Positions 43,330-52,691 of a stretch of DNA of 64,000 nt are shown here, in pieces; position 1 is the stretch's first letter; each line of letters begins with the position of its first letter. A program made the translations under genes and the position numbers. The notes beneath the pieces are model-generated. The model was not told the DNA's origin and made no database searches. It was given only the letters and a program-made list of their open reading frames with translations. The stretch is from Spongiibacter pelagi (GTDB lineage Bacteria > Pseudomonadota > Gammaproteobacteria > Pseudomonadales > Spongiibacteraceae). The stretch is taken from the NCBI RefSeq assembly GCF_014705705.1, contig NZ_JACXLD010000006.1, positions 1-64,000 of the forward strand, in the 5' to 3' direction.

Positions 43330-45870
43330 ATGCAGAAACAATCTCAAATTATTCAGCCAGCCAATCTGGCTTACAGCCCGCGCCACGATCAATACGATGA
43401 AGTGGTCGGCGAGGGCGGCCAGATTCGCAGCCACTGGCAATATTCCATGCAAGTGTTGGAAGGCATGGGGTTGGAGGCTTTGCTGGAGCGGCAGCACAAC
43501 GCTGAACGGATTCTGCGTGATGATGGGGCCAGCTATAGCCCCGGCGACCAGCTTAATATTAGCCACACTTGGCACTTGGATTTATTGCCGCTCATTTTGT
43601 CTAGCAATGAGTGGGAAGGGGTGGAAAATGCCCTGCGCGAACGCGCCGAGTTGCTCAACCTGATTCTTAGCGATCTCTACGGTCCCCGTACACTGATTTA
43701 CAACAAAGTGATTCCGCCGGGTGTGGTGTTTGGTCACAGCGGCTTTTTGCGTGCCTGTGATGGCGTCAAATTACCGGGCGAGCATCAACTAATTTTTCAC
43801 GCGGCTGATCTGGTGCGTGATGAAGGCGGCAACTGGTTGGTGATTGGCGACCGCACCCAATCCCCTTCTGGTACGGGTTACGCGCTGGAAAACCGCACGG
43901 TGCTGCGCAAGGTAATGCCCAGCCTTTTCCGGGATGCCCATGTTCACCGCCTGTCCAACTTCTTTCTGAAATGGCGTAAAAAGCTGGTTGAACTGGTGCC
44001 CGGCAAAGATGCACCGCTGATTGTGTATCTGACCTCTGGAGCCTTCCAGGAAAGCTCTTTTGAAGATGCGTATCTCGCCAATTATCTCGGCTATCCGCTG
44101 GTGCAAAGTCGTGACCTTACCGTGCGTAAAGGCGCGGTCTGGCTGAAGGCGTTGGATGGTTTGCGCCGTGTAGATGTGATTCTGCGGCAGATTGATGATC
44201 TGCAAGCTGACCCGGTGATTTCTCGTCAGGCCTCGGGCTTGGGTGTGCCGGGGCTGGCCGAAGTGGTGCGCAGTGGCGGCGTAAAAGTGGCCAATCCGCT
44301 GGGCAGTGGCGTGCTGGAAAATCCGGCTCTGGCCAGATATATGCCGCAAATTGCCAAGCACTTTTTAGGTCGCGAACTGCGTCTGAACTCGGTGCCCACT
44401 TGGTGGTGCGGCGAGCCGGAAGACCTAGCTTATGTGCGCGCTAATTTTGATAATTTATTGATTCGTCATACCTGTCGGGCCGAGGGCGGGCACAGCCTGT
44501 TTGTCAGTGAGCTCGATAGCAAGCAGCGTGAACAGCTCCTCGCCAAAGTGCTGGCCCAGCCAATGAATTATGTGGCGCAAAGTGCCATTAAACCTTCGCA
44601 AACGCCGGTTTTACAAAGCCGTGGATTAGTTAGTCGGCCATTGGTGATGCGTGGGTTTACCGTAGCGTCGGGTAGCTCTTACAGCGTGATGCCCGGCGGT
44701 TTGACCCGTGTCGGCGCCCAACAAGATACCCAGCATATTGTCAGCCAATTGAGTGGCGGCAGTAAGGATACCTGGATTCTGGATTCTGAGCCGGAAGCTC
44801 AGGTCAGTGTGTTGCACAGCGCCCTGAGCCCGCCAACGGCGGAGCGCAGCTTTAGCATGCCCAGCCGGGTAGTAGAAAACCTGTTTTGGTTTGGTCGCTA
44901 TGCCGAGCGGGCTGAGTCGAGTTTGCGTTTGGTGCGCACGGTTTTTGAAGAATTAAACAGCATTGAGCCGTTGCCGGAAGAAATGCAGCATCGCCTGTTG
45001 CAGGCGCTTTCTCATGTCACTGGAACGTTGCCGGGATTTACCGATCCCGAGGTGGATTTGCGCAAGCCAGAAAAAGAGCTGCTGGATCTGGTAAGCAACC
45101 GCGCTCGCCTTGGCAGTATCGCCCATTCGCTGGAATCAATTCTGCATTCGTCGGGTGGCGTTAAAGAACTGTTCTCCATCGATATGTTGCGCCTGACCAA
45201 CGATATTCGCGACGGTATGAACCACCTAATGAATAACTTCTCGCGCAAGATGTATTCTGCGCCGGAAGAAATGTTCGATCCGCTAATTACCACCTTGCTA
45301 GCGCTGTCGGGTTTAAGCCAAGAGAGTATGGTGCGCGGCCGCGCTTGGCGCTTTATGGAATTGGGGCGGCGTATCGAACGGGCTATGCAAACCCTTGAAC
45401 TGCTGCGTCAAACCTTGGTGTTCCACTGTCATGCTAGTAGTACGGTATCGCTGGTTAAGCCCGTGTTGGCGAGCTTAGAGTCACGTATTGTTTACAAACG
45501 CTATTATCGCAGTGGTTATTACCTCGACAAGGCTTTGGAACTACTGCTGTACGATCGTGAAAACCCGCGCTCTATTCGTTTCCAATTGGATGCGTTACAG
45601 CAGCACCTTGAAGAGGTGGGGAGCGGCTCTAAGGCTGTGCGTATTCCCGATGAGCTGCGCTTTATTCTGCAAACCAGTAATCACTTGTTGCTGAGTAATA
45701 TGTCGGAGCTGTGTCGTTTAGATCAGGACACTGGGCAATACCCGAATCTCAAGCAATTGTTTGATGATCTGGAAAGCAATCTTCTCGCTTGTGCTCAGGC
45801 CATTTCCGATCGCTTTTTTGATCACGCCTCGGGCCCGCAGTCTATCGATATGGGAGAGCGCATGCTGTGA
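43330..45870 (+). CDS. Fused circularly permuted ATP-grasp / Alpha-E protein, altered ATP-grasp site
   Basis: An 846-residue fusion: residues ~1-485 equal the ATP-grasp protein upstream and ~508-835 equal the Alpha-E protein (MPSRVVENLFWFGRYAERAESSLRL; GRAWRFMELGRRIERAMQTLE). It aligns position-for-position with the stand-alone ligase, but the signature residues differ: VIGDRTQSPSG in place of LEDNLRVPSG, and LIRHTCRAEGGHS in place of VVKPANESGGYG, losing the lysine and metal ligands. GGLTRV and GGSKDTWI are kept. It may be a non-catalytic or altered subunit. Preceded by an 85-base gap without a clear ribosome site. Confidence 0.9.
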   Translation: MQKQSQIIQPANLAYSPRHDQYDEVVGEGGQIRSHWQYSMQVLEGMGLEALLERQHNAERILRDDGASYSPGDQLNISHTWHLDLLPLILSSNEWEGVENALRERAELLNLILSDLYGPRTLIYNKVIPPGVVFGHSGFLRACDGVKLPGEHQLIFHAADLVRDEGGNWLVIGDRTQSPSGTGYALENRTVLRKVMPSLFRDAHVHRLSNFFLKWRKKLVELVPGKDAPLIVYLTSGAFQESSFEDAYLANYLGYPLVQSRDLTVRKGAVWLKALDGLRRVDVILRQIDDLQADPVISRQASGLGVPGLAEVVRSGGVKVANPLGSGVLENPALARYMPQIAKHFLGRELRLNSVPTWWCGEPEDLAYVRANFDNLLIRHTCRAEGGHSLFVSELDSKQREQLLAKVLAQPMNYVAQSAIKPSQTPVLQSRGLVSRPLVMRGFTVASGSSYSVMPGGLTRVGAQQDTQHIVSQLSGGSKDTWILDSEPEAQVSVLHSALSPPTAERSFSMPSRVVENLFWFGRYAERAESSLRLVRTVFEELNSIEPLPEEMQHRLLQALSHVTGTLPGFTDPEVDLRKPEKELLDLVSNRARLGSIAHSLESILHSSGGVKELFSIDMLRLTNDIRDGMNHLMNNFSRKMYSAPEEMFDPLITTLLALSGLSQESMVRGRAWRFMELGRRIERAMQTLELLRQTLVFHCHASSTVSLVKPVLASLESRIVYKRYYRSGYYLDKALELLLYDRENPRSIRFQLDALQQHLEEVGSGSKAVRIPDELRFILQTSNHLLLSNMSELCRLDQDTGQYPNLKQLFDDLESNLLACAQAISDRFFDHASGPQSIDMGERML

Positions 45871-46745
45871 AATATCACGTACGCCATACCACACGTTACG
45901 ACTACAGCGACCAAGTTAGCCAAGGCTACAGTGTGGCCTATTTACTGCCGCGCGATTGCCGTGGCCAACGCGTATTGCGTAGCAATATCACTATTTCTCC
46001 CTCGGCTGCCAGTCGCAGTCAGCGGGAAGATTACTTCGGTAATGTGGTGGTGTATTTCAATGTGGAAAAGCCTCACAACAGCCTGGAAGTGACGGTCGAT
46101 AGCGAAATTGAAATCGCCCCAACAGAAAAACCCTTGCTCGCTAGCGGGATTACCTGTGGTGAAGTGCGGCAGGCGCTGCAGCTTTGCACAACCGCCGAGG
46201 AAGTGCGGGCAGTTGAGTTTCTCTACGACTCACCGATGATTAAATCCGCCAAGGAATTGCGCGAGTTTGGGCATGACCTGTTTGCCGATGACCGTCCCTT
46301 TATGGAAGCGGTGCACGAGTTAAACAGCCGGATATTTTCCGAGTTTAAATACGATCCAACCTTCTCTTCGGTGGCCACGCCGCTGAGCGAAGTGTTGGAG
46401 AAAAAACGCGGTGTTTGTCAGGACTTTGCTCAACTCGCTATTGGTGTATTGCGCAGCCAAGGTTTGGCGGCGCGCTATGTCAGCGGCTATCTGGAAACTC
46501 TACCGCCTCCGGGACAGGAAAAACTGCAAGGGGCGGATGCCTCTCACGCATGGTTTTCGGTCTATGTGCCGGGCGACGGCTGGAATGACTTCGACCCCAC
46601 CAACGATATGGTGCCAGCAGATCAGCACATTACCACCGCGTGGGGGCGTGATTACTCCGATGTGACACCGCTTAAAGGTGTGGTGTTCGGTGGTGGTAGC
46701 GATCAAGTGCTCAGCGTTGCCGTGGATGTTGAGCGCAATCCCTAA
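45867..46745 (+). CDS. Bacterial transglutaminase-like cysteine protease/ligase
   Basis: A 292-residue protein with the N-terminal transglutaminase-associated beta domain (residues 1-~85; HTTRYDYSDQVSQGYSVAYLLPRD) and a core with catalytic triad C184 in RGVCQDFAQLAIGVLRSQG, H227 in SHAWF and D241 in GWNDFDPTND. GTG start overlaps the fusion gene stop by four bases. It probably hydrolyses or transfers the amide bonds that the ATP-grasp enzymes make; closes the operon. Confidence 0.93.
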   Translation: MKYHVRHTTRYDYSDQVSQGYSVAYLLPRDCRGQRVLRSNITISPSAASRSQREDYFGNVVVYFNVEKPHNSLEVTVDSEIEIAPTEKPLLASGITCGEVRQALQLCTTAEEVRAVEFLYDSPMIKSAKELREFGHDLFADDRPFMEAVHELNSRIFSEFKYDPTFSSVATPLSEVLEKKRGVCQDFAQLAIGVLRSQGLAARYVSGYLETLPPPGQEKLQGADASHAWFSVYVPGDGWNDFDPTNDMVPADQHITTAWGRDYSDVTPLKGVVFGGGSDQVLSVAVDVERNP

Positions 46746-46839
46746 GCCTTTCCATCTTCTATTGAATCTTAGGTCACACTCCGAATAGGGGATGTGGCCT
46801 TTGCACATCTGTCGTTATTCTCCGGGTTCGGAGGTGCGT

Positions 46840-47706
46840 ATGACAATTTCCCAAAATCCCATCGTCCTAGTTACCGGCGCCAGTCGTGGTGCGGGTAAGG
46901 GCATTGCCTTGGCCTTAGCAGAGCAGCTTGGCGCTACGGTGTATATCACCGGTCGAAGTCAACGCTCTGGTGATTCGCCACTGCCCGGCACTATTTTTGA
47001 AACGGCAGAATTGGTTGATAAGCGCGACGGCAAAGGTATTCCGGTAGCCTGCGATCACCGCGACGATGCTCAGGTAAAAGCGCTGTTTGCCCAGATCGAG
47101 CGCGATCATGGTCACTTGGATATTCTGGTGAATAACGCCTTGTGTGTGCCTGAGGGTTTAACGCAAGAGGGGCCATTTTGGGAAAAGCCGCTTGGCTTGC
47201 AGGAGCTGTTTAATGTCGGCCTGCGCTCCAGTTATGTCGCCAGTTATTACGCCGCGCCACTGTTGTTGAAAGCGGGTTCAGGCTTGATTGTGAATACCTC
47301 TTCTGCCGGTGGTCGCTGTTATATGCACGGCCCGGCCTACGGAGCGGGTAAGGCGGCGGTGGATAAAATGGCCCACGATATGGCGGTGGATTTTAAGGAT
47401 CATAATATTGCTGTTATTCCGCTGTGGATGGGCTTGCTCAGTACTGAGCGCAGCTTGCAAGTGTTTGCTGCTCAGCCTGAGCTGTATGCCGAGGCGGCGG
47501 CAATGGCTGAATCGCCTGAGTTTCCGGGGCGGGTGATTGCAGCACTGGCCAAAGATCCGGAATTAATGGGGCGTAGTGGCAAGGTGGCCTACACCGCTGA
47601 ATTAGCTGAGGAATATGGCATTAGCGATATTGGTGGTGAGCAGCGCTATTCTCCCAGGGGTATGTTGGGCGATCCCACCGAGTTCAATCCAGCCATTATT
47701 GCGTGA
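46840..47706 (+). CDS. SDR oxidoreductase (DHRS1-like)
   Basis: From the ATG at 46840 (GGAGG upstream) 288 residues: cofactor motif TGASRGAGKGIALALAEQLG, NNAL in the NNAG position, and YGAGKAAVDKMAHDMA. The ASRGAGKG loop and the long C-terminus resemble the DHRS1-type SDRs, which include steroid and keto-compound reductases. It sits directly upstream of hsaD, so it may act on a steroid hydroxy or keto group. Confidence 0.85.
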   Translation: MTISQNPIVLVTGASRGAGKGIALALAEQLGATVYITGRSQRSGDSPLPGTIFETAELVDKRDGKGIPVACDHRDDAQVKALFAQIERDHGHLDILVNNALCVPEGLTQEGPFWEKPLGLQELFNVGLRSSYVASYYAAPLLLKAGSGLIVNTSSAGGRCYMHGPAYGAGKAAVDKMAHDMAVDFKDHNIAVIPLWMGLLSTERSLQVFAAQPELYAEAAAMAESPEFPGRVIAALAKDPELMGRSGKVAYTAELAEEYGISDIGGEQRYSPRGMLGDPTEFNPAIIA

Positions 47707-47786
47707 CCCAGTGTTTTTAGTCATCCAGATGAACGATTAGGTCGGCTCCGTTCTATCGCTAGAATTAACATAATAAAAACACTGGG
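47707..47786. promoter_or_regulatory. Long inverted repeat with nested palindrome before hsaD
   Basis: CCCAGTGTTTTT (47707-47718) and AAAAACACTGGG (47775-47786) are perfect 12-bp complements, 56 bases apart. Between them lies TTCTA-TCGC-TAGAA (47751-47764), containing TATCGCTAG, which also occurs upstream of kshA. The block ends 7 bases before the hsaD ATG, so it probably carries promoter and operator for hsaDEGF. Confidence 0.55.
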
Positions 47787-47793
47787 AACCAGC

Positions 47794-48627
47794 ATGACGG
47801 TATTAGTAGAGGGCTTGCCAGAGGGGCAGTATGCCCAGCTTGAAAATGGCTATCGCATTCATTATTTGGATCAGGGCAGCGGCCCTGCGGTGGTATTTCT
47901 TCACGGCAGCGGCAGTGGCGCCAGTGGTCACAGCAATTTCAAATATAACTATTCCTGGTTGGCTGAGCAGGGATATCGGGTCATTGTGCCCGACCTGATT
48001 GGCTACGGTTATTCCGACAAGCCAGATGATGTTGAATACCCCATCGAGTTCTTTGTTGAGTGTGTGCATCAAACACTGCAAGCCATTGGTCTTGAGCGCT
48101 ACACCCTGGTGGGTAACTCTCTCGGCGGCGCTATTACGCTGCGCTATTGCTTGGATTATCCCAATGCAGTGGAAAAAATGGTGTTGATGGCACCGGGCGG
48201 TATTGAAGAGCAAGCCGACTATTTTCATATGCCTGGTATGCAGGTGATGAAAGAGGTATTTACCTCTGGCCCGATGGAACCGGCCAAACTGGAAACCTTT
48301 ATTCGTCGCGGCTTGGTCTACAACGACAGTGTGGTCGATGCGCAATTGATCGCCGAGCGTTGGGGTATTTTTCAGCAGCAAAACGCCCAAGTGATCAACA
48401 CCATGAAGGTGCCGAATATCGCCCATCGCCTGCCGGAAATTCAGTGTCCGGTGCTGAGCTTTTGGGGCATGAATGAGCAAATGATGCCGGAAACCGGAAT
48501 TATGACCCTAGCCAAAGGCCTTCCTCACAACCGCATGGTGCTGGTTTCCGAGTGTGGCCATTGGGTGATGGTAGAGCACCGCGAGATGTTTAATCGCACG
48601 ACGCTCGACTTTCTTAAGCATGGATAA
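47794..48627 (+). CDS. hsaD: Meta-cleavage product hydrolase (steroid 4,9-DSHA hydrolase)
   Basis: A 277-residue C-C bond hydrolase: HGSGSGASGHSNF oxyanion loop, nucleophile S109 in GNSLGG, H256 in ECGHWV, and a WGMNEQMMP acid loop. In HsaD this cleaves the ring-opened 4,9-DSHA to DOHNAA and 2-hydroxyhexadienoate; TesD and MhpC are relatives. The acid position (E228 by WGxxD alignment) is Glu instead of Asp. First of four tightly spaced genes (hsaD-E-G-F, gaps 7-11 bases) that complete the pathway, with kshA-hsaC-hsaA 9 kb away. Confidence 0.82.
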   Translation: MTVLVEGLPEGQYAQLENGYRIHYLDQGSGPAVVFLHGSGSGASGHSNFKYNYSWLAEQGYRVIVPDLIGYGYSDKPDDVEYPIEFFVECVHQTLQAIGLERYTLVGNSLGGAITLRYCLDYPNAVEKMVLMAPGGIEEQADYFHMPGMQVMKEVFTSGPMEPAKLETFIRRGLVYNDSVVDAQLIAERWGIFQQQNAQVINTMKVPNIAHRLPEIQCPVLSFWGMNEQMMPETGIMTLAKGLPHNRMVLVSECGHWVMVEHREMFNRTTLDFLKHG

Positions 48628-48634
48628 GTGTTAA

Positions 48635-49423
48635 GTGGATAAGCAAAAAATAGAACAACTAGGTGACGAGCTTTACCGCGCTTTGCGCAGTGGCGAGACC
48701 ATTGTGCCGTTTACCGAGCGCGAGCCGGATATCACCATTGAAGATGCCTATTACATCTCTCTGCAAATGCTGAAGCGTCGTCAGGAAAACGATGGCGAGA
48801 ACATTGTCGGCAAAAAAATCGGCGTCACCAGCAAAGTCGTGCAGGACATGCTCGGCGTTCATCAGCCGGATTTTGGTTTTCTTACCGATGCTATGGTTTA
48901 CGCCAACGGTGCTGAAGTGCCGGTTGCCGGTAATTTGATTCAGCCCCGCGCCGAGGCGGAAATTGGCTTTCGTTTAAAGGCCGATTTGCAAGGGCCCGGC
49001 GTAACCGAGGCGGATGTGCTGGCGGCTACCGAATGCATTATGCCGTGTTTTGAGATTGTCGATTCACGCATAGATAACTGGAAAATAAAGATTCAAGACA
49101 CCGTGGCGGATAACGCATCCTGCGGGGTGTACGTGCTGGGTGAGGCGGAAGTTGATCCTCGCGATTTCGACCTCCCTAATCTCGCGGTGACCGTTTGGAA
49201 AAATGGTGAACTATTGAGCGAGGGTAAGGGTAGTGCGGTGCAGGGTAATCCGCTTACGGCAGTCGCTTGGTTGGCAAATACCTTGGGTGCTTTTGGCATA
49301 CCCTTCAAAGCGGGGGAGGTGATTCTCTCTGGTTCTGTGGTGCCTTTGGAGCCGGTGGTGGCGGGGGATTCCATGAAAATGGAATTGCACGGTATCGGCA
49401 CGGCTGAAGTCCATTTTGTATAA
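48635..49423 (+). CDS. hsaE: 2-hydroxypenta/hexa-2,4-dienoate hydratase
   Basis: A 262-residue hydratase of the MhpD/DmpE/HsaE family: [32 protein letters not shown] metal-binding motif, and [21 protein letters not shown]. Adds water to the dienoate from HsaD to give 4-hydroxy-2-oxoacid. GTG start 7 bases after hsaD. Also fits 2-oxopent-4-enoate hydratase in aromatic pathways; the steroid assignment rests on context. Confidence 0.87.
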   Translation: MDKQKIEQLGDELYRALRSGETIVPFTEREPDITIEDAYYISLQMLKRRQENDGENIVGKKIGVTSKVVQDMLGVHQPDFGFLTDAMVYANGAEVPVAGNLIQPRAEAEIGFRLKADLQGPGVTEADVLAATECIMPCFEIVDSRIDNWKIKIQDTVADNASCGVYVLGEAEVDPRDFDLPNLAVTVWKNGELLSEGKGSAVQGNPLTAVAWLANTLGAFGIPFKAGEVILSGSVVPLEPVVAGDSMKMELHGIGTAEVHFV

Positions 49424-49434
49424 GAGTTAAAACT

Positions 49435-50343
49435 ATGAGTCAAAAAATCAAGGCGGCGATTATCGGCCCCGGCAATATTGGCACCGACCTATTGATGAAG
49501 GCCCAGCGCTCGGCGCTGATCGAACCGGTGTGGATGGTCGGTGTTGATCCCGATTCTCCGGGGCTGGCCCGTGCGGCTGAGATGGGTTTGAAAACTACGT
49601 CTGAAGGTGTGGACGGTATGCTGGCAACCATGCGCGAAGACGGTGTGCAAATTTGCTTTGATGCCACCTCGGCCTATGTGCATGCGGAGAATTCGCGCAA
49701 GGTGAATGAGCAGGGCGCGCTGATGATTGACCTCACCCCTGCGGCAATTGGCCCCTACTGTATTCCGCCGGTCAATCTCAAACAGGCGCTGGATGCCAAA
49801 AGTATGAATGTGAATATGGTGACCTGCGGTGGGCAGGCAACCATTCCTATGGTGGCGGCGGTATCGCGAGTTCAGCCGGTTAGCTATGGCGAAATTGTGG
49901 CCACGGTAAGTTCCAAATCGGTAGGCCCCGGCACCCGTAAAAATATTGATGAATTCACCCGTACTACAGCCGGTGCGGTAGAGCGCGTTGGCGGTGCCAA
50001 ACAGGGTAAAGCGATTATTGTAATCAACCCGGCAGAGCCGCCACTGATTATGCGCGACACCATTCACTGCCTAACGGAGTCTGAGCCCGACCAAGCGGCG
50101 ATTACAGAATCCGTACATGCCATGGTGGCCGAGGTGCAAAAATACGTGCCGGGTTATCGCCTTAAAAATGGGCCGGTTTTTGATGGCAACCGGGTTTCCA
50201 TGTTTATGGAAGTGGAAGGGTTGGGGGATTTTCTGCCGAAATACGCGGGTAATCTCGACATTATGACTGCTGCGGGTTTGCGCACCGCAGAAATGTTCGC
50301 CGAAGAAATTCTGGCGGGACGCTTTAATCCTTCCGCCGCCTGA
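49435..50343 (+). CDS. hsaG: Acylating acetaldehyde/propanal dehydrogenase
   Basis: A 302-residue NAD- and CoA-dependent dehydrogenase of the MhpF/DmpF/HsaG type: [12 protein letters not shown] cofactor loop, catalytic C131 in MVTCGGQAT, and [11 protein letters not shown]. Converts the aldehyde released by HsaF to acyl-CoA, with the toxic aldehyde channelled inside the complex of the two proteins. 11 bases after hsaE and 10 before hsaF. Confidence 0.93.
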   Translation: MSQKIKAAIIGPGNIGTDLLMKAQRSALIEPVWMVGVDPDSPGLARAAEMGLKTTSEGVDGMLATMREDGVQICFDATSAYVHAENSRKVNEQGALMIDLTPAAIGPYCIPPVNLKQALDAKSMNVNMVTCGGQATIPMVAAVSRVQPVSYGEIVATVSSKSVGPGTRKNIDEFTRTTAGAVERVGGAKQGKAIIVINPAEPPLIMRDTIHCLTESEPDQAAITESVHAMVAEVQKYVPGYRLKNGPVFDGNRVSMFMEVEGLGDFLPKYAGNLDIMTAAGLRTAEMFAEEILAGRFNPSAA

Positions 50344-50353
50344 GGTTAGACAA

Positions 50354-51382
50354 ATGAATATTGCTGGAAAAAAAGTCACTCTACACGATATGTGCCTGCG
50401 CGACGGCATGCACGCCAAACGCCACCTGATCAGCCTTGATGAAATGGTGGCCATTGCCAAGGGCTTGGATGAAGCGGGAATGCCGTTGATTGAAGTTACC
50501 CACGGTGATGGCCTTGGCGGTGCCTCGGTGAACTACGGTTTCCCCGCGCATACTGACGAAGAATATTTGGAAGCGGTGGTGGGCGCGGTAAAAAATGCGC
50601 GCATTTCTGCATTGCTATTGCCCGGTATTGGCACTGTTGATCATCTGAAAATGGCGGCGGAACTCGGGGTAAAAACTATCCGTGTCGCTACCCACTGTAC
50701 TGAGGCGGATGTGTCTGAGCAGCATATCGGCATGGCCCGTAAAATGGGTCTGGATACTGTGGGCTTTTTGATGATGACCCATATGATTGAGCCCGCCCAG
50801 ATTGTTGAGCAGGCCAAACTGATGGAGTCTTACGGCGCTAACTGTATTTACTGTACCGACTCTGCCGGTTATCTGCTGCCTGATCAGGTTAAAGACCGCA
50901 TTGCCATGTTGCGGCAGGAATTAAATCCAGAAACTGAACTCGGTTTTCACGCTCACCACAATCTCAGCCTTGGCGTAATGAACTCGCTGGTGGCAATTGA
51001 GGCGGGAGCGAACCGTATTGATGGTTCGGCGGCGGGCTTGGGTGCCGGTGCGGGTAATACGCCACTGGAAGTTCTGGTTGCGGTTATGGATCGCATGGAC
51101 GTTGATCACGGCATCGACCTCTACAAAATTATGGATGTGGCGGAAGATCTGGTCACGCCGATTATGGATCAGCCAATTCGTATTGATCGCGATGCGCTAA
51201 CACTGGGTTACGCCGGTGTTTATTCTTCTTTCCTGTTATTCGCCAAGCGCGCTCAGCAGAAATATGGCGTGCCCTCGCGAGATATTTTGGTGGAACTGGG
51301 CCGCCGTCGCACCGTGGGTGGTCAGGAAGATATGATCGAAGACTTGGCGCTGGATATGGCCAAAGAGCGGGGCTTGATCTGA
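50354..51382 (+). CDS. hsaF: 4-hydroxy-2-oxovalerate/oxohexanoate aldolase
   Basis: A 342-residue class II aldolase of the MhpE/DmpG/HsaF family: [16 protein letters not shown] with metal and catalytic residues, [18 protein letters not shown] metal ligands and [14 protein letters not shown]. Splits 4-hydroxy-2-oxo acid to pyruvate and an aldehyde passed directly to HsaG. Last gene of the hsaDEGF operon; a GC-rich hairpin follows. Confidence 0.93.
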   Translation: MNIAGKKVTLHDMCLRDGMHAKRHLISLDEMVAIAKGLDEAGMPLIEVTHGDGLGGASVNYGFPAHTDEEYLEAVVGAVKNARISALLLPGIGTVDHLKMAAELGVKTIRVATHCTEADVSEQHIGMARKMGLDTVGFLMMTHMIEPAQIVEQAKLMESYGANCIYCTDSAGYLLPDQVKDRIAMLRQELNPETELGFHAHHNLSLGVMNSLVAIEAGANRIDGSAAGLGAGAGNTPLEVLVAVMDRMDVDHGIDLYKIMDVAEDLVTPIMDQPIRIDRDALTLGYAGVYSSFLLFAKRAQQKYGVPSRDILVELGRRRTVGGQEDMIEDLALDMAKERGLI

Positions 51383-51425
51383 AATAACAATAAATTAAGG
51401 CGTTTCTGACAGTTTCAGCCGGTTA

Positions 51426-51451
51426 AAGCCCCTGCCCAAAGCGGGGGGGCT
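51426..51451 (+). terminator. GC-rich hairpin after hsaF
   Basis: AAGCCCC and GGGGCTT pair around a 12-nt loop; no long T-run (TTCG follows), so termination is uncertain. Confidence 0.4.
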
Positions 51452-51455
51452 TCGC

Positions 51456-51480
51456 TATACTGCGTCTCAAATAATGAGAC
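51456..51480 (+). promoter_or_regulatory. -10 and palindrome of the LuxR regulator gene
   Basis: TATACT (51456-51461) is a good -10. It is followed by the perfect inverted repeat GTCTCA-AATAA-TGAGAC (51464-51480), where a bound protein would cover the transcription start. It ends 19 bases before the regulator ATG, suggesting autoregulation. Confidence 0.5.
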
Positions 51481-51499
51481 CCGGTGTGGCTACTTACCT

Positions 51500-52624
51500 A
51501 TGTTGATTGATTCTGCGTTCGAGCGTCTGCTCACCTGTATTTACCAAGGCCCGCTAGAAGATGAGCCTTGGCAAGGTTTTCTGGCGGAGCTTTACGAGCA
51601 GATGCATGCTGTGACCGTCACGCTGGTGCTCAATCCGCCATCGGAAAAAGGCCGAGGTGTTTTGCGTGTGGTCGGTGGTCGCAAAGTCGACAGTATGGAT
51701 CACTATCAGGAACGCCTGTTTGCCATGGACCCGTTTCGCTCACTGCGTCCTGGTGAAGTGCGTAGCTTGCTGGAAATGATTCCGCCGGATGAGTGGATTA
51801 ATTCTGAACTCTACAATCTGTGCATGAAGCCGGTGGGACTGCACGATTCCATGGGGCTGGATATTGTCGTTCCCGGTGAAATGAATGCCGGTTTGCGGGT
51901 GAGTCGCGGGCCGGATTCCAAACCCTTCGACGAGCAAGACAAAGATTTACTGCGGGCCTTAATGCCTCACTTGGAGCGGGCGCTGCGTATTCACGTTCGG
52001 TTCAATAAAACCGAATCTGAGCGTGATCTTTACGCCGGTGCGGTGGAAAGCCTGTCGCTGGCCACCATTATTCTGGATGAAAACGGCAAGGTACTTAACT
52101 GCAACCGTATGGCGGAGCAGTTGATTATTCGCGAACCGGAAGTGCGTATTGAAGACGGTCAGCTCATCCTTGGTGATTTAGCGACCACTAAAAAACTGCA
52201 AAGCATGGTGGATAATCTGCTGGCCTCTCGAGGTAGCGAAGAACCGGCGGTGGTGGAAGCGCTGCGTGTCAGTCGCGAAGGAGATTTTGCTGATCTCGGC
52301 GTTATTGCTCGCCCGGTTCCCGCCAGTGAATGGTCTGAGGGAACGGCGGTGCCGACGGTTGCCGTGTTTATCAGCGATCCGGAATACGGTGCTGAAGCGC
52401 CAGTAAAAATTATTATTCAGCTGTTTGGATTTACCCCGACCGAAGCCCAGCTTTCCCTGTTGCTGGCAGATGGTCTTAGTTTGGATGAAGCCTCAGAAGC
52501 CTTGGGCATGAGTCGCAATACCGCGCGTACTCACCTACGCTCGATCTTCTCCAAAACCGGTGTAAGTCGCCAAACCCTGTTGGTTCGTCTGATTTTGAAA
52601 AGCGTGGCCCAACTGGCGGAATAA
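51500..52624 (+). CDS. LuxR-type regulator with N-terminal sensor domain
   Basis: A 374-residue protein. The N-terminal ~240 residues hold a helical, PAS-like sensor region (SLSLATIILDENGKVLNCNRMAEQLI is a PAS-type segment near 185-210). The C-terminal helix-turn-helix is LuxR/GerE-like: GFTPTEAQLSLLLADGLSLDEASEALGMSRNTARTHLRSIFSKTGVSRQTLLVR. Between hsaF and an SDR gene, it is the best candidate regulator of the steroid cluster. No receiver domain. Confidence 0.85.
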   Translation: MLIDSAFERLLTCIYQGPLEDEPWQGFLAELYEQMHAVTVTLVLNPPSEKGRGVLRVVGGRKVDSMDHYQERLFAMDPFRSLRPGEVRSLLEMIPPDEWINSELYNLCMKPVGLHDSMGLDIVVPGEMNAGLRVSRGPDSKPFDEQDKDLLRALMPHLERALRIHVRFNKTESERDLYAGAVESLSLATIILDENGKVLNCNRMAEQLIIREPEVRIEDGQLILGDLATTKKLQSMVDNLLASRGSEEPAVVEALRVSREGDFADLGVIARPVPASEWSEGTAVPTVAVFISDPEYGAEAPVKIIIQLFGFTPTEAQLSLLLADGLSLDEASEALGMSRNTARTHLRSIFSKTGVSRQTLLVRLILKSVAQLAE

Positions 52625-52691
52625 GCGCAAAAAATAATTAAAACTGACACAGTTATAAACTCGATCAATCACTGGATAGGGGTACTGTGAG

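Noticed and set aside
45867-46745. Anbu or 20S-like protease in the ATP-grasp operon
   Set aside because: Such a gene often accompanies these families, so I looked for it, but the last gene is a transglutaminase and the next an SDR.
47803-48480. Long leftward frame opposite hsaD
   Set aside because: Antisense shadow with histidine-rich composition mirrored from the hydrolase codons.
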